DNA from: Verrucomicrobiales bacterium
GTDB lineage: Bacteria; Verrucomicrobiota; Verrucomicrobiia; Verrucomicrobiales; Akkermansiaceae
Reading direction: 5' to 3'
Length of the DNA: 13,830 bases
Assembly (NCBI GenBank): GCA_002729295.1
Contig: PBTU01000035.1
Span: 1 to 13,830, forward strand
Shown: one piece after another, positions 6,061 to 13,194 of the stretch
Numbering within the stretch: position 1 is the first letter of the stretch
Layout of the letters: each line of letters starts with the position of its first letter
Notes under the pieces: model-generated
The model's input: the letters and a program-made list of their open reading frames with translations, nothing else
Database searches by the model: none
Told to the model about the DNA's origin: nothing
Made by a program: the position numbers and the translations under genes

Positions 6061-8734
6061 GACGGTAATAAAGTTGGTCCTCCGCTCCCGGGAACCATCC
6101 ACCATCGCGTTTAAAATCAACGGTTTCAAAGTCGCCGTTGGTCGAGACCACATTCTCAACAACCCCTCCCAGAGCAGTCCAACTGTCTACGGACAAGTCA
6201 GTTGAAGATTCAATCGTATAAGCCAAACCGCCTACGCTCCCTTTACGACGGGTCACACGAATGGCATCACCCACCATATTCCCAAGGACCGACGTATTAT
6301 CAACCACCAGAGGGGAGGTCCCAATGGCATACTCCACGAGATTTCTAATCCCATCGCCGTCCAAATCTTGATTGGGATCGGCCACCAGAGAAAACGAATT
6401 AAGCCAGTTCACATAGGCGGACGAGGTGTTGACTTCAGTAAGTACGACATTGTCAAAGTCCAAATAAGTATTTACGCCCCCGACAACTTTTAAGATACGA
6501 ATCCCCAACTCGTGAGCTTGCCCCGCCAAGGTTCCGGTATCATAACGCAATGTTGCATTAGTGAATTTCCCATTGGCATTCCCACCGGCCAAAGTATCGA
6601 GCTTATTGCTATCCACCGACATTGACGCCAAAACACTGCTCCCATTCAGTAACTCGAGACGAGCTCCGGCATAGGTTTCAGCTCCGACATCTCTTTTCCC
6701 AAAAGCACTACTCAGGAAGTAAGTCTTATTCGGCTTCACCAAAGCCCGTAGTGTCTGCAAGAAATAGTTATTACCACTGCCACCACGCATCGTCGCGGCA
6801 TGAGGTCCGCTCATTTTAGCCAATGTCCCTTTGGAATAAGCCTCCGATCCGGGATTGAAAAAACCATTTGATCCATCTGCTGAAGCATCACCACTCACTC
6901 TAAGAATCCGCCAATCCAGAACGGTCGTGCCATTGGTGGCAGAGGGTACGGTTTCTGCGAAGGCATTTTCAGTGAGAGGAGACACTCCCGTCAGAGAGAC
7001 ATCAGTGTTCAACTCAAAATCTCCATTCCTGGCCTCTGCCGGCACTCTTTGGTAAATTATATTGAACCACTGTTGTGCATGCTCAGCTAGGCCCGCAGCA
7101 TTAAAATGCACTCCGTCCGAGGAGCGGCCCTCCAAATGGAAGTCGTTGGTATCAGCGCCAAGGTAGACGTCAGTAACATCAAAGGCCACCTTACGCTGCC
7201 CCGCAAGAATGCCTTCTTCCACAGTCAATGGGTCAGAAGGCTGATACGAGGCCTCCGAGACATACCAGGGAATGTCCCAATTGGCTCCATTCGACCCACG
7301 ACCATGATTAATAATCCCAATCAGGGTGCCGCGGTAACTCGCAGCTGATGTCAAGATAGCGCTATCGGCTTCCCCTTGATGCCACAAAACCCCTCGGAAC
7401 CCTTCTCGCGGAAATGACTTAATCGCTGGGTTCATCAAGTTGTTGTCATTAGAAGAATCGGGACTCCAAGAAGCAACGTTACTGTTGTTTCGTCCCAGAG
7501 AAATAAAGCCAACAGGCACATCTTCTTCCGCAACAACCAAATCTCCTAGCCGGGTCCAGGGTGATCCCATCGACCCCTCCGCAATGGGCAGCGGATCAAC
7601 AGCAGCAATCCAGCTGTTGTCATCAACACGATCCCTCGCTGACACGCGGTCACTGGACGGGGTCAAGGCCGGCGTTCCTTGGTTTGCCGAATTCGATTGT
7701 CCCGCGCAAATAAAGACGTCCCCCACTCCGACCCGCCCAACCGTGACCGGACTCGATGAAATTCCCCCGACCACAGAACGCACCTCGACCTCATACCATC
7801 CACCCGCAGGTACATTGGAAAGCACTCCGGAAAACGTCCCGCCGGTGGGCACCGCCTCAACGGTCTGCCATGATGTCGTTGTCCCGTTGTTTTCTCCTCC
7901 CGACTTCACCACCGCCCTGGCTTCCACAAAATCAGGATTGCTAACGAACGTTCCTCCAATAGGAATATCAGCCACATTCCCATTATTACGCTGAACGACC
8001 TGACGCTCGGTTGGCGTTGTAATCACGAGCTCATTGGGATTGCCTCCAACGGCGAAGCCCACGACATCGATTTCCCTAATTACCGTTCCCAAGGCCCCTC
8101 CTCCCCCGGCTGGCCCACCGGTATCATTAAAGGTGAAACGAATACTGTCCACCCCACTGGCCAGAATCCCGGTAACATCTTCGACCACGCGGACCTTCGA
8201 CTCATAGTTCCCCTCAAAATCTGTCAGATCCGTAAACGGAGTATAGAGAACGTCCGTCAGCAAGACATAATCAGCCGATCCCACCAGACTAATCTCGATC
8301 TTGTAGTCTTGATGTACATGGACTCTGGATTCGAACCCCCATCCCATAAAAGTGGAAATGCTCGTCAAATTATAGCCACCCGTAACAAACGAAGTATCCA
8401 AATTGTAGGTGACAACGGCAGGTAAACGACCCGGATCAAAATAGGTATTCTTCCTATCACCCCCTTCGTAAATCCCGTCATTCATATACTCAACCACGAA
8501 CGGATTTCCGACTCCCCCTGATCCAAAGGCCGCCGTCGAATTCCAGTCCAACAAAAAAGGGCTTCCTTCGTTAATCAAATCCCCACTGCTGAAATCATCA
8601 ACATACTCCAACAGGACGTCATCCTGACTTGGAACCAGGGCGGAGACACTCGCGGTTTGAATATCAATCGCTCCAAAACTTAAGTGCACCAAAGAGAGGA
8701 ATAATAGTAGATAAGTAGAATTTCGTTTCATCAT
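6038..8734 (-). CDS. Large secreted SASA-domain esterase with carbohydrate-binding-like flanks
   Basis: An exported protein of about 898 residues (numbering below counts from a TTG at 8743, three codons upstream). Signal peptide: MMKRNSTYLLLFLSLVHLSFG, cleaved near AID. Residues 40-235 are Gly/Asn/aromatic-rich beta sequence of unknown family. Residues 238-340 look like an Ig-type beta sandwich. SASA domain 340-565 has GQSN (S350), WHQGEAD (454-460) and DGVH (D543/H546), so its SGNH-type catalytic set is intact. Residues 570-770 resemble a carbohydrate-binding module (NGDFEL start, DFDNVVL end). A Ca-binding type loop, DLDGDGIRNLVEYAIGTSP (793-811), precedes a short C-terminal domain (YTIESSTDLS, YYRLKV) common on Verrucomicrobial secreted proteins. 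Likely deacetylates an extracellular polysaccharide; the substrate is unknown. ATG 8734 is preferred over the TTG; neither has a Shine-Dalgarno. A promoter candidate lies upstream and the ThuA gene is divergent. Confidence 0.9.
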   Translation of the reverse strand: MMKRNSTYLLLFLSLVHLSFGAIDIQTASVSALVPSQDDVLLEYVDDFSSGDLINEGSPFLLDWNSTAAFGSGGVGNPFVVEYMNDGIYEGGDRKNTYFDPGRLPAVVTYNLDTSFVTGGYNLTSISTFMGWGFESRVHVHQDYKIEISLVGSADYVLLTDVLYTPFTDLTDFEGNYESKVRVVEDVTGILASGVDSIRFTFNDTGGPAGGGGALGTVIREIDVVGFAVGGNPNELVITTPTERQVVQRNNGNVADIPIGGTFVSNPDFVEARAVVKSGGENNGTTTSWQTVEAVPTGGTFSGVLSNVPAGGWYEVEVRSVVGGISSSPVTVGRVGVGDVFICAGQSNSANQGTPALTPSSDRVSARDRVDDNSWIAAVDPLPIAEGSMGSPWTRLGDLVVAEEDVPVGFISLGRNNSNVASWSPDSSNDNNLMNPAIKSFPREGFRGVLWHQGEADSAILTSAASYRGTLIGIINHGRGSNGANWDIPWYVSEASYQPSDPLTVEEGILAGQRKVAFDVTDVYLGADTNDFHLEGRSSDGVHFNAAGLAEHAQQWFNIIYQRVPAEARNGDFELNTDVSLTGVSPLTENAFAETVPSATNGTTVLDWRILRVSGDASADGSNGFFNPGSEAYSKGTLAKMSGPHAATMRGGSGNNYFLQTLRALVKPNKTYFLSSAFGKRDVGAETYAGARLELLNGSSVLASMSVDSNKLDTLAGGNANGKFTNATLRYDTGTLAGQAHELGIRILKVVGGVNTYLDFDNVVLTEVNTSSAYVNWLNSFSLVADPNQDLDGDGIRNLVEYAIGTSPLVVDNTSVLGNMVGDAIRVTRRKGSVGGLAYTIESSTDLSVDSWTALGGVVENVVSTNGDFETVDFKRDGGWFPGAEDQLYYRLKVEIVD

Positions 8735-8774
8735 CGAATTCAATCAGAAAAGGTTCTATCAGGATCCAAGGGTT

Positions 8775-8803
8775 AATATAGCTGGTGACCTGAGGAAACG
8801 CAA
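8775..8803 (-). promoter_or_regulatory. Putative sigma70-type promoter of the SASA gene
   Basis: Read on the minus strand, TTGCGT (8798-8803) and TATATT (8775-8780) are separated by exactly 17 bases. The -10 box differs from TATAAT at one position, the -35 box from TTGACA at two. Transcription would start near 8768, leaving a leader of about 34 nt before the ATG. The rest of the divergent spacer (8744-8951) has a TAAAAT (plus strand) near the ThuA gene but no convincing -35 box. Confidence 0.45.
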
Positions 8804-8951
8804 GTCAGGCCTTGTCACTCTATCCGTGGATTATTTTTATTGCACGATCCATCGCGAATCAATGAACCCGTCGTCAATATCTCACTTCTAACACCCATAA
8901 AATCTCCTCTCTCTGAGAGATTGCCTCAGTAATCGCGGTATCCCTAATCCC

Positions 8952-10001
8952 ATGCGAACAATCATCCTCTCGCTCACATGCGCTCTCGCCGCAACCGCCG
9001 CTCAAGCCAACATCCTAAGCTTCCCCGGAACTAAAGGGAAACCAGGCAACGGAAAACACATCGTCCTCATTGCTGGCGACGACGAATATCGCTCCGAAGA
9101 ATCCTGCCCCATGCTGGCCAAGATTCTTTCCAAACATCACGGCTTCAAAACCACCGTTCTGTTCTCCCAAAACAAAGAAGGTGGATTCATTGATGCCAAC
9201 GCCCAGAAAAACATCCCCGGCACCGAAGCCGTCAATACCGCTGACTTTCTCATTTTGGGACTTCGCTTCCGTGATCTTCCCGAAGACCAACTCAAACCCC
9301 TCGCCGACTATCTCAACGCCGGAAAACCCATCTTCGGATTCCGCACTTCAACTCACGGCTTCCGCACAAAAAGTAAGCTTGGCGGAATTAATTGGGGAAG
9401 CCTCGGACCCGACATCCTCGGCGAAGGCTGGGCCGGCCACTATGGTGGACACGGATCACAAGGTGCGCGCGGCGTCATCAACGAGCCCCACGCCAAACAC
9501 CCTATTCTCAACGGGGTTTCCGACGTCTTCGCGGAAAGCGACGTCTATGGCGTCCGCCGCGTCACCAAAGACAATGCCACTATTTTGGTTCATGGAGTCG
9601 TTACGGAAGCCCTCGTCCCTGAGTCCGCCGACGTCAAGGGCAAGCAACCCCAACCCGCTGTCTGGCTGAAAAAATACCAAACACCCGAAGGGAAAGAGGG
9701 TATAGCCCTCTGCACTACCATGGGATCCTCCTGCGACCTCGACAACGAAGGACTTCGCCGCATCTTCATCAATGCCGCCTTCCACTTCAGCGGTCTCAAG
9801 GTTCCCTCCAAAGTTGACGTCTCTTTTGTCGATCCCTTCGACCCGAGTCGCTTCAGCTTTCTCAATCGCGGCGACCATTTCAAAAAACTTAATCTCAAGC
9901 CCGCTGATTTCGGATACGGAAAATCACCGCAAATTACCGAGCCCGCCTCCGTCTTCATTAACAAGAACGCGGAAAAGTGGAAAGCTTCCAAGTCCAAGTA
10001 A
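8952..10001 (+). CDS. Exported ThuA-domain protein
   Basis: The 349-residue product starts with a signal peptide (MRTIILSLTCALAATAAQA, cleaved before N20). From residue 35 it has the ThuA/class I glutamine-amidotransferase-like fold: HIVLIAGDDEYRSEE (36-50), a second strand ADFLILGLRF (97-106), GKPIFGFRTSTHGF (124-137), GPDILGEGWAGHYGGHG (152-168), HPILNGVSDVF (183-193), and the closing GIALCTTMGSSCDL and GLRRIFINAAFHF (250-279). ThuA was named from trehalose utilisation in rhizobia; no enzyme activity is firmly established, and related secreted proteins in Planctomycetes and Verrucomicrobia often sit with sugar-oxidising or sulfatase genes. Divergence from a secreted SASA esterase suggests a shared extracytoplasmic carbohydrate role (inference). 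The ATG at 8952 is set by the signal peptide; no clear ribosome site. A terminator follows. Confidence 0.88.
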   Translation: MRTIILSLTCALAATAAQANILSFPGTKGKPGNGKHIVLIAGDDEYRSEESCPMLAKILSKHHGFKTTVLFSQNKEGGFIDANAQKNIPGTEAVNTADFLILGLRFRDLPEDQLKPLADYLNAGKPIFGFRTSTHGFRTKSKLGGINWGSLGPDILGEGWAGHYGGHGSQGARGVINEPHAKHPILNGVSDVFAESDVYGVRRVTKDNATILVHGVVTEALVPESADVKGKQPQPAVWLKKYQTPEGKEGIALCTTMGSSCDLDNEGLRRIFINAAFHFSGLKVPSKVDVSFVDPFDPSRFSFLNRGDHFKKLNLKPADFGYGKSPQITEPASVFINKNAEKWKASKSK

Positions 10002-10027
10002 GCTCTCAATCAAAATCTCCTGCCCTA

Positions 10028-10058
10028 GACCCGTCGGAATTCCCGGCGGGTCTTTCTT
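10028..10058 (+). terminator. Intrinsic terminator after the ThuA gene
   Basis: GACCCGTCGG (10028-10037) pairs fully with CCGGCGGGTC (10043-10052), one pair being a G-U wobble, around the loop AATTC. TTTCTT follows. It lies 27 nt after the ThuA stop codon, between convergent genes. Confidence 0.85.
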
Positions 10059-10140
10059 ATGCAAAGAGCCAAAACCCTGCATGCAACAGCCCCCATGAGG
10101 AAGTTTATCTCTTAAGATAGCCCAACGCGAGATCGCTCAA

Positions 10141-10839
10141 CTAATCCTGCGGTCCGGCGACTTTCAAAAACTCTCCCACTTCAGCCTGAATCTCGGGTCT
10201 TCCCATGATAAAGGTATGGTCGCCAGACCGCACTCGAAACTTACTCATTCCCTCAAGCTTCCCCTTCTCAACGGAAACAATCCCATCGTTCTCCGCATCG
10301 AGTAAAAAACGAAACAGCGGTATGGGATTGCTTTGCCCCATGATCACCATGACCTCATTTCCCAGCTTCAATCCCGGTATCTCTCGCGGAGTCTTCTCGG
10401 TCGACATTGCCATCCCTCCCGGACCCAGCGCCCAACGCCCCACAAAGGAATCGGACAACCAATCAATAATCTCGCTCCCCTGATTGGGTGGAGCCAGCAT
10501 GGCAATCTTTCCCGTCACCAATTCCGGAAAGCGATCTGCCAAAAGACGCACCACAATCCCACCCATCGAGTGCGTCACGAAGTGTGTTGTCTTCTCGGAT
10601 TTTCCAATCTCAGCAGCCACATCTTCGATGATTTCGTCCAAGGGTTTGCGAAAAGAGGCATAGGGCATATTTAAAGTCTCAAAGCCCTCCCCGTGCAAAT
10701 ACTCCGCCACCCCCTCCATCGACCAGACACTCCGCCAAAGTCCGTGCAACAACACCACCCGGTCACCCTTGGCCACCCTTACCAGTGGCCGATGCCACGG
10801 AACCGGGGGAATCATCATCTTTAGTCTTCGCATCCACAT
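10141..10839 (-). CDS. Alpha/beta-hydrolase (lipase/esterase-like), cytoplasmic paralogue
   Basis: The 232-residue protein has the alpha/beta-hydrolase layout: strand and oxyanion motif VVLLHGLW (28-35), nucleophile elbow THSMGG with S91 (89-94), LAPPNQGSEIIDW (115-127), acid NDGIVS with D185 (184-189), and catalytic histidine GDHTFIM with H208 (206-212). The compact form with no lid resembles lipase class 2/PGAP1-like esterases; the substrate is unknown. There is no signal peptide (MWMRRLKMMIPPVPWHRPLV), although the basic, hydrophobic start could associate with a membrane. The motifs and their spacing match the hydrolase encoded at 12336-13043, so the two are paralogues on either side of leuB. 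The start could be the ATG at 10839 or the next at 10833; GAGGCG lies about 15 bases upstream, too far for a normal ribosome site. Confidence 0.88.
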   Translation of the reverse strand: MWMRRLKMMIPPVPWHRPLVRVAKGDRVVLLHGLWRSVWSMEGVAEYLHGEGFETLNMPYASFRKPLDEIIEDVAAEIGKSEKTTHFVTHSMGGIVVRLLADRFPELVTGKIAMLAPPNQGSEIIDWLSDSFVGRWALGPGGMAMSTEKTPREIPGLKLGNEVMVIMGQSNPIPLFRFLLDAENDGIVSVEKGKLEGMSKFRVRSGDHTFIMGRPEIQAEVGEFLKVAGPQD

Positions 10840-10952
10840 AGAAAATCAGAGTTTCGCCTCCCAAGGTAATCGATGCTCTTGATTCAAATATCAACTCAAA
10901 CAATCATTCCCGCCCCCAGCGAATTCCAGAGCCCTCACCTTAACACCACTGC

Positions 10953-11014
10953 GGAGCTTGGATTTTGGCCCGGGCCCAGCCGCTAAGCCCAACCCGGGAT
11001 AAAGGCTAAGCTCC
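10953..11014 (+). promoter_or_regulatory. Possible structured leader upstream of leuB
   Basis: GGAGCTT (10953-10959) is complementary to AAGCTCC (11008-11014), and the GC-rich interior has two CCCGGG segments (10969-10974 and 10993-10998) that can also pair. A transcript from this region could therefore fold into a two-stage hairpin 69 nt before the leuB start. No T run follows, so it is not a normal intrinsic terminator. No known riboswitch was recognised. Function is speculative. Confidence 0.25.
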
Positions 11015-11083
11015 CTGAGAACACACCCTTCAAAATTAATCTTTCCGGTTTTCAATTCCGTCGTTCCCCGCTATTGCCCGTCC

Positions 11084-12193
11084 ATGTCCCACACCATCAC
11101 AATTCTCCCCGGCGACGGCATTGGCCCCGAAGTCATGGATGTTGCCCTAGAAATCCTCGAAGCCACCGCAGTAAAATTCGATTTCCAAGTCTCCCACAGC
11201 AACCACCTCGTTGGCGGTGCCGCCCTCGACGCCACCAACAACGAGACTCCGCTCCCACAGGACACCATCGCAGCCTGTGAAAAGGCCGATGCCATCCTCT
11301 TCGGCTCCGTCGGCGGTCCCAAGTGGGAGCATCTTCCTCCCGACATCCAGCCCGAGCGCGGCGCACTTCTTCCACTCCGGAAACACTTCGGCCTCTTCGC
11401 CAATCTCCGCCCCGGATCCTGCCACCCTTCCCTGACCCACGCCTCCCCCGTCAAAAACGAACTCATTCCGGACGGCTTCGACGTCCTCTGCGTGCGCGAA
11501 CTCACCGGTGGGATTTACTTCGGCCAACCCAAGTCGATCACCGAACTTCCCGACGGCGACATCGAAGCCATCGACACCATGGTCTACCGCAAGAGCGAGA
11601 TCGCACGCATCACTCGGATCGCCTTCACCGCTGCGATGGGTCGCGACAAACGCCTCCTTTCCGTCGACAAAGCCAACGTCCTGCAAAACTCCGTTCTCTG
11701 GCGTGAGACTGTCATCGAAGTGGCTAAAGATTTCCCCGAAGTCGAACTCGAACACATGTATGTCGACAACGCCGCGATGCAGCTCGTCAGGCGCCCCGCT
11801 TCCTTCGACGTCCTCGTCACCGGCAACCTCTTCGGCGACATTCTCTCCGACGAAATGGCCATGATCTCCGGATCCCTTGGCATGCTCCCCTCCGCCAGCC
11901 TTGGAAACGTGAAAGACAACGGACTCTACTTCGGGATGTATGAGCCATCCGGCGGCTCCGCTCCCGATATCGCCGGCCAAGGCATCGCCAATCCGATTGC
12001 GCAAATCCTGTCCGTCTCCATGATGTTACGCTACTCGCTCGGAGAAGCCGCAGCCGCTGACGCCATTGATGCCGCCGTGCAAGCCGCCATCGACTCAGGC
12101 TTCCGCACCGGCGACCTCTTCACTGGTGCCCAAGGCGAAACGAAAGTCAATACCGCTGAAATGGGTGCCGCCATCCTCAAGAATCTTGGCTAA
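11084..12193 (+). CDS. leuB: 3-isopropylmalate dehydrogenase
   Basis: LeuB oxidises and decarboxylates (2R,3S)-3-isopropylmalate to 2-oxoisocaproate with NAD+, the third step of leucine synthesis, in the cytoplasm. The 369 residues are the usual length and the family motifs are complete: ILPGDGIGPEV (7-17), FGSVGGPKWE (73-82), LPLRKHFGLFANLRP (96-110, substrate arginines R99 and R109), RELTGGIYFG (138-147, R138 and Y145), SVDKANVL (193-200, K196), MYVDNAAMQL (225-234, D228), GNLFGDILSDEMAMISGSLG (247-266, metal ligands D252 and D256), and YEPSGGSAPDIAGQGIANP (286-304), the GGSAPDIAG variant also seen in E. coli LeuB. No ribosome site is evident before the ATG. leuA, leuC and leuD are not adjacent; the flanking genes are hydrolases, so it is probably transcribed alone. 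Confidence 0.98.
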   Translation: MSHTITILPGDGIGPEVMDVALEILEATAVKFDFQVSHSNHLVGGAALDATNNETPLPQDTIAACEKADAILFGSVGGPKWEHLPPDIQPERGALLPLRKHFGLFANLRPGSCHPSLTHASPVKNELIPDGFDVLCVRELTGGIYFGQPKSITELPDGDIEAIDTMVYRKSEIARITRIAFTAAMGRDKRLLSVDKANVLQNSVLWRETVIEVAKDFPEVELEHMYVDNAAMQLVRRPASFDVLVTGNLFGDILSDEMAMISGSLGMLPSASLGNVKDNGLYFGMYEPSGGSAPDIAGQGIANPIAQILSVSMMLRYSLGEAAAADAIDAAVQAAIDSGFRTGDLFTGAQGETKVNTAEMGAAILKNLG

Positions 12194-12200
12194 GCATGGC

Positions 12201-12217
12201 GGCGCTTCTCAAGCGCC
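12201..12217 (+). terminator. Hairpin just after leuB, possible weak terminator
   Basis: GGCGCTT (12201-12207) and AAGCGCC (12211-12217) form a perfect 7-bp stem around CTC, eight bases after the stop codon. No T run follows, so termination is doubtful; it may protect the 3' end of the mRNA. Confidence 0.35.
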
Positions 12218-12335
12218 ATTCCACCTAACCCAGCAGAGGCCCGCCAGCCTCCATTTCGACCATCACTTCAATCGATATTAAGGTTGAGAATAGAGATTAG
12301 GGAAACAAGTCGTTTGGCTGCATGCTACTTCCACG

Positions 12336-13043
12336 ATGAATCGATTCCTGATCACCCTATGTGGCCTCCTCACGTTCCCTAAACTCCTTCCGGCCAAGGA
12401 AGGGGTAATCTTGTTGCATGGTCTCTGCAGAACTCCTTCGAGTATGACAAAAATGGCAGAAACTTTGGAGGATTCGGGCTATGTCGTCGAGAACGTTGGC
12501 TATCCATCCCGGACTGATCAGATCAATACCTTGGCTAACGATGCCATCGGAAAGGCTCTCGAGAAGCCGCAGATCATGGCTTGCTCCAAGGTCCATTTCG
12601 TCACCCATTCCTTGGGCGGCATTCTGGTGAGAAGCTATTTTCAAAAACGTAAGGACCCTCGCTTGGGACGCGTGGTTATGCTGGCTCCACCCAATCAAGG
12701 AAGTGAGGTCATCGACCAAATCGGATCATGGCGGCTCGTTCGCTGGCTCAATGGCCCTGCCGGAAACGAGCTTGGGACCGGAGAGAACGCCACACCAAAC
12801 AAGTTGGGAAAAATCAATTTCGAATGCGGCGTCCTCACCGGAGACCGCTCCATCAACTGGATCAACAGTATGATCATCCCAGGCAAGGACGACGGCAAGG
12901 TCTCGACCAAACGATCAACTTCTCCTGGAGTCAAAGACTACCGCGTCCTCCATGTCACCCACCCCTTCATCATGAAGAATAAAAAAGTGATCGCCGAAAC
13001 CATTCACTTTCTCCGCAACGGAACCTTTATCAAGCCCTCGTGA
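12336..13043 (+). CDS. Alpha/beta-hydrolase (lipase/esterase-like) with signal peptide
   Basis: The 235-residue protein is a paralogue of the hydrolase at 10141-10839. It begins with a signal peptide (MNRFLITLCGLLTFPKLLPA, cleaved before K21), so it should act outside the cytoplasm. Motifs: VILLHGLCR (24-32), THSLGG with nucleophile S92 (90-95), VMLAPPNQGSEVID (114-127), KDDGKVS with acid D186 (184-190), and HVTHPFIM with H209 (206-213). The shared LAPPNQGSE.ID segment and the short lid-free form place both in one lipase-like subfamily; the substrate is unknown. Two cysteines (C82 and C164) remain after cleavage of the signal peptide. The start is set by the signal peptide; no Shine-Dalgarno is visible before the ATG. 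The 142-nt spacer after leuB holds one hairpin and no recognised promoter. Confidence 0.88.
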   Translation: MNRFLITLCGLLTFPKLLPAKEGVILLHGLCRTPSSMTKMAETLEDSGYVVENVGYPSRTDQINTLANDAIGKALEKPQIMACSKVHFVTHSLGGILVRSYFQKRKDPRLGRVVMLAPPNQGSEVIDQIGSWRLVRWLNGPAGNELGTGENATPNKLGKINFECGVLTGDRSINWINSMIIPGKDDGKVSTKRSTSPGVKDYRVLHVTHPFIMKNKKVIAETIHFLRNGTFIKPS

Positions 13044-13078
13044 ATTAACCCCCTTCAGGAATCCGACAGTCTAACAGA

Positions 13079-13192
13079 ATGACAAATCGGATTCCCCCAC
13101 TGCCTGTGGTGTCCCTCTTGGGCACCGCCGTTCTTTTACTCCAACTTCACGCTGCCAACCTGTTTACGGAAGAGGACGTCCTCGCGCCGTAA
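13079..13192 (+). CDS. 37-residue ORF with signal-peptide-like start, possible gene remnant
   Basis: An ATG at 13079 opens 37 codons ending in TAA at 13190-13192. The product begins MTNRIPPLPVVSLLGTAVLL and continues LQLHAANLFTEEDVLAP: a positive start, a hydrophobic core and an LHAA-type cleavage site, followed by only about a dozen residues. This looks like the beginning of an exported protein whose body is missing. It ends 2 nt before the stop of the convergent FG-GAP gene. It may be a pseudogene start left by a rearrangement, a very small secreted peptide, or chance. No ribosome site is visible. Confidence 0.3.
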   Translation: MTNRIPPLPVVSLLGTAVLLLQLHAANLFTEEDVLAP

Positions 13193-13194
13193 CT

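Noticed and set aside
7440..7994. 184-codon plus-strand frame inside the SASA gene
   Set aside because: Pro/Thr/Ser-rich product antisense to the Ig-like and SASA coding region; no ribosome site or motif.
8918..8931. Short palindrome near CTCTCTGAGAG upstream of the ThuA gene, considered as an operator
   Set aside because: Only five paired bases, low complexity, and no second copy nearby; it could be chance.
11147..12004. 285-codon minus-strand frame inside leuB
   Set aside because: It is antisense to a complete leuB; the Gly/Asp/Val-rich composition is what reverse reading of such codons gives.
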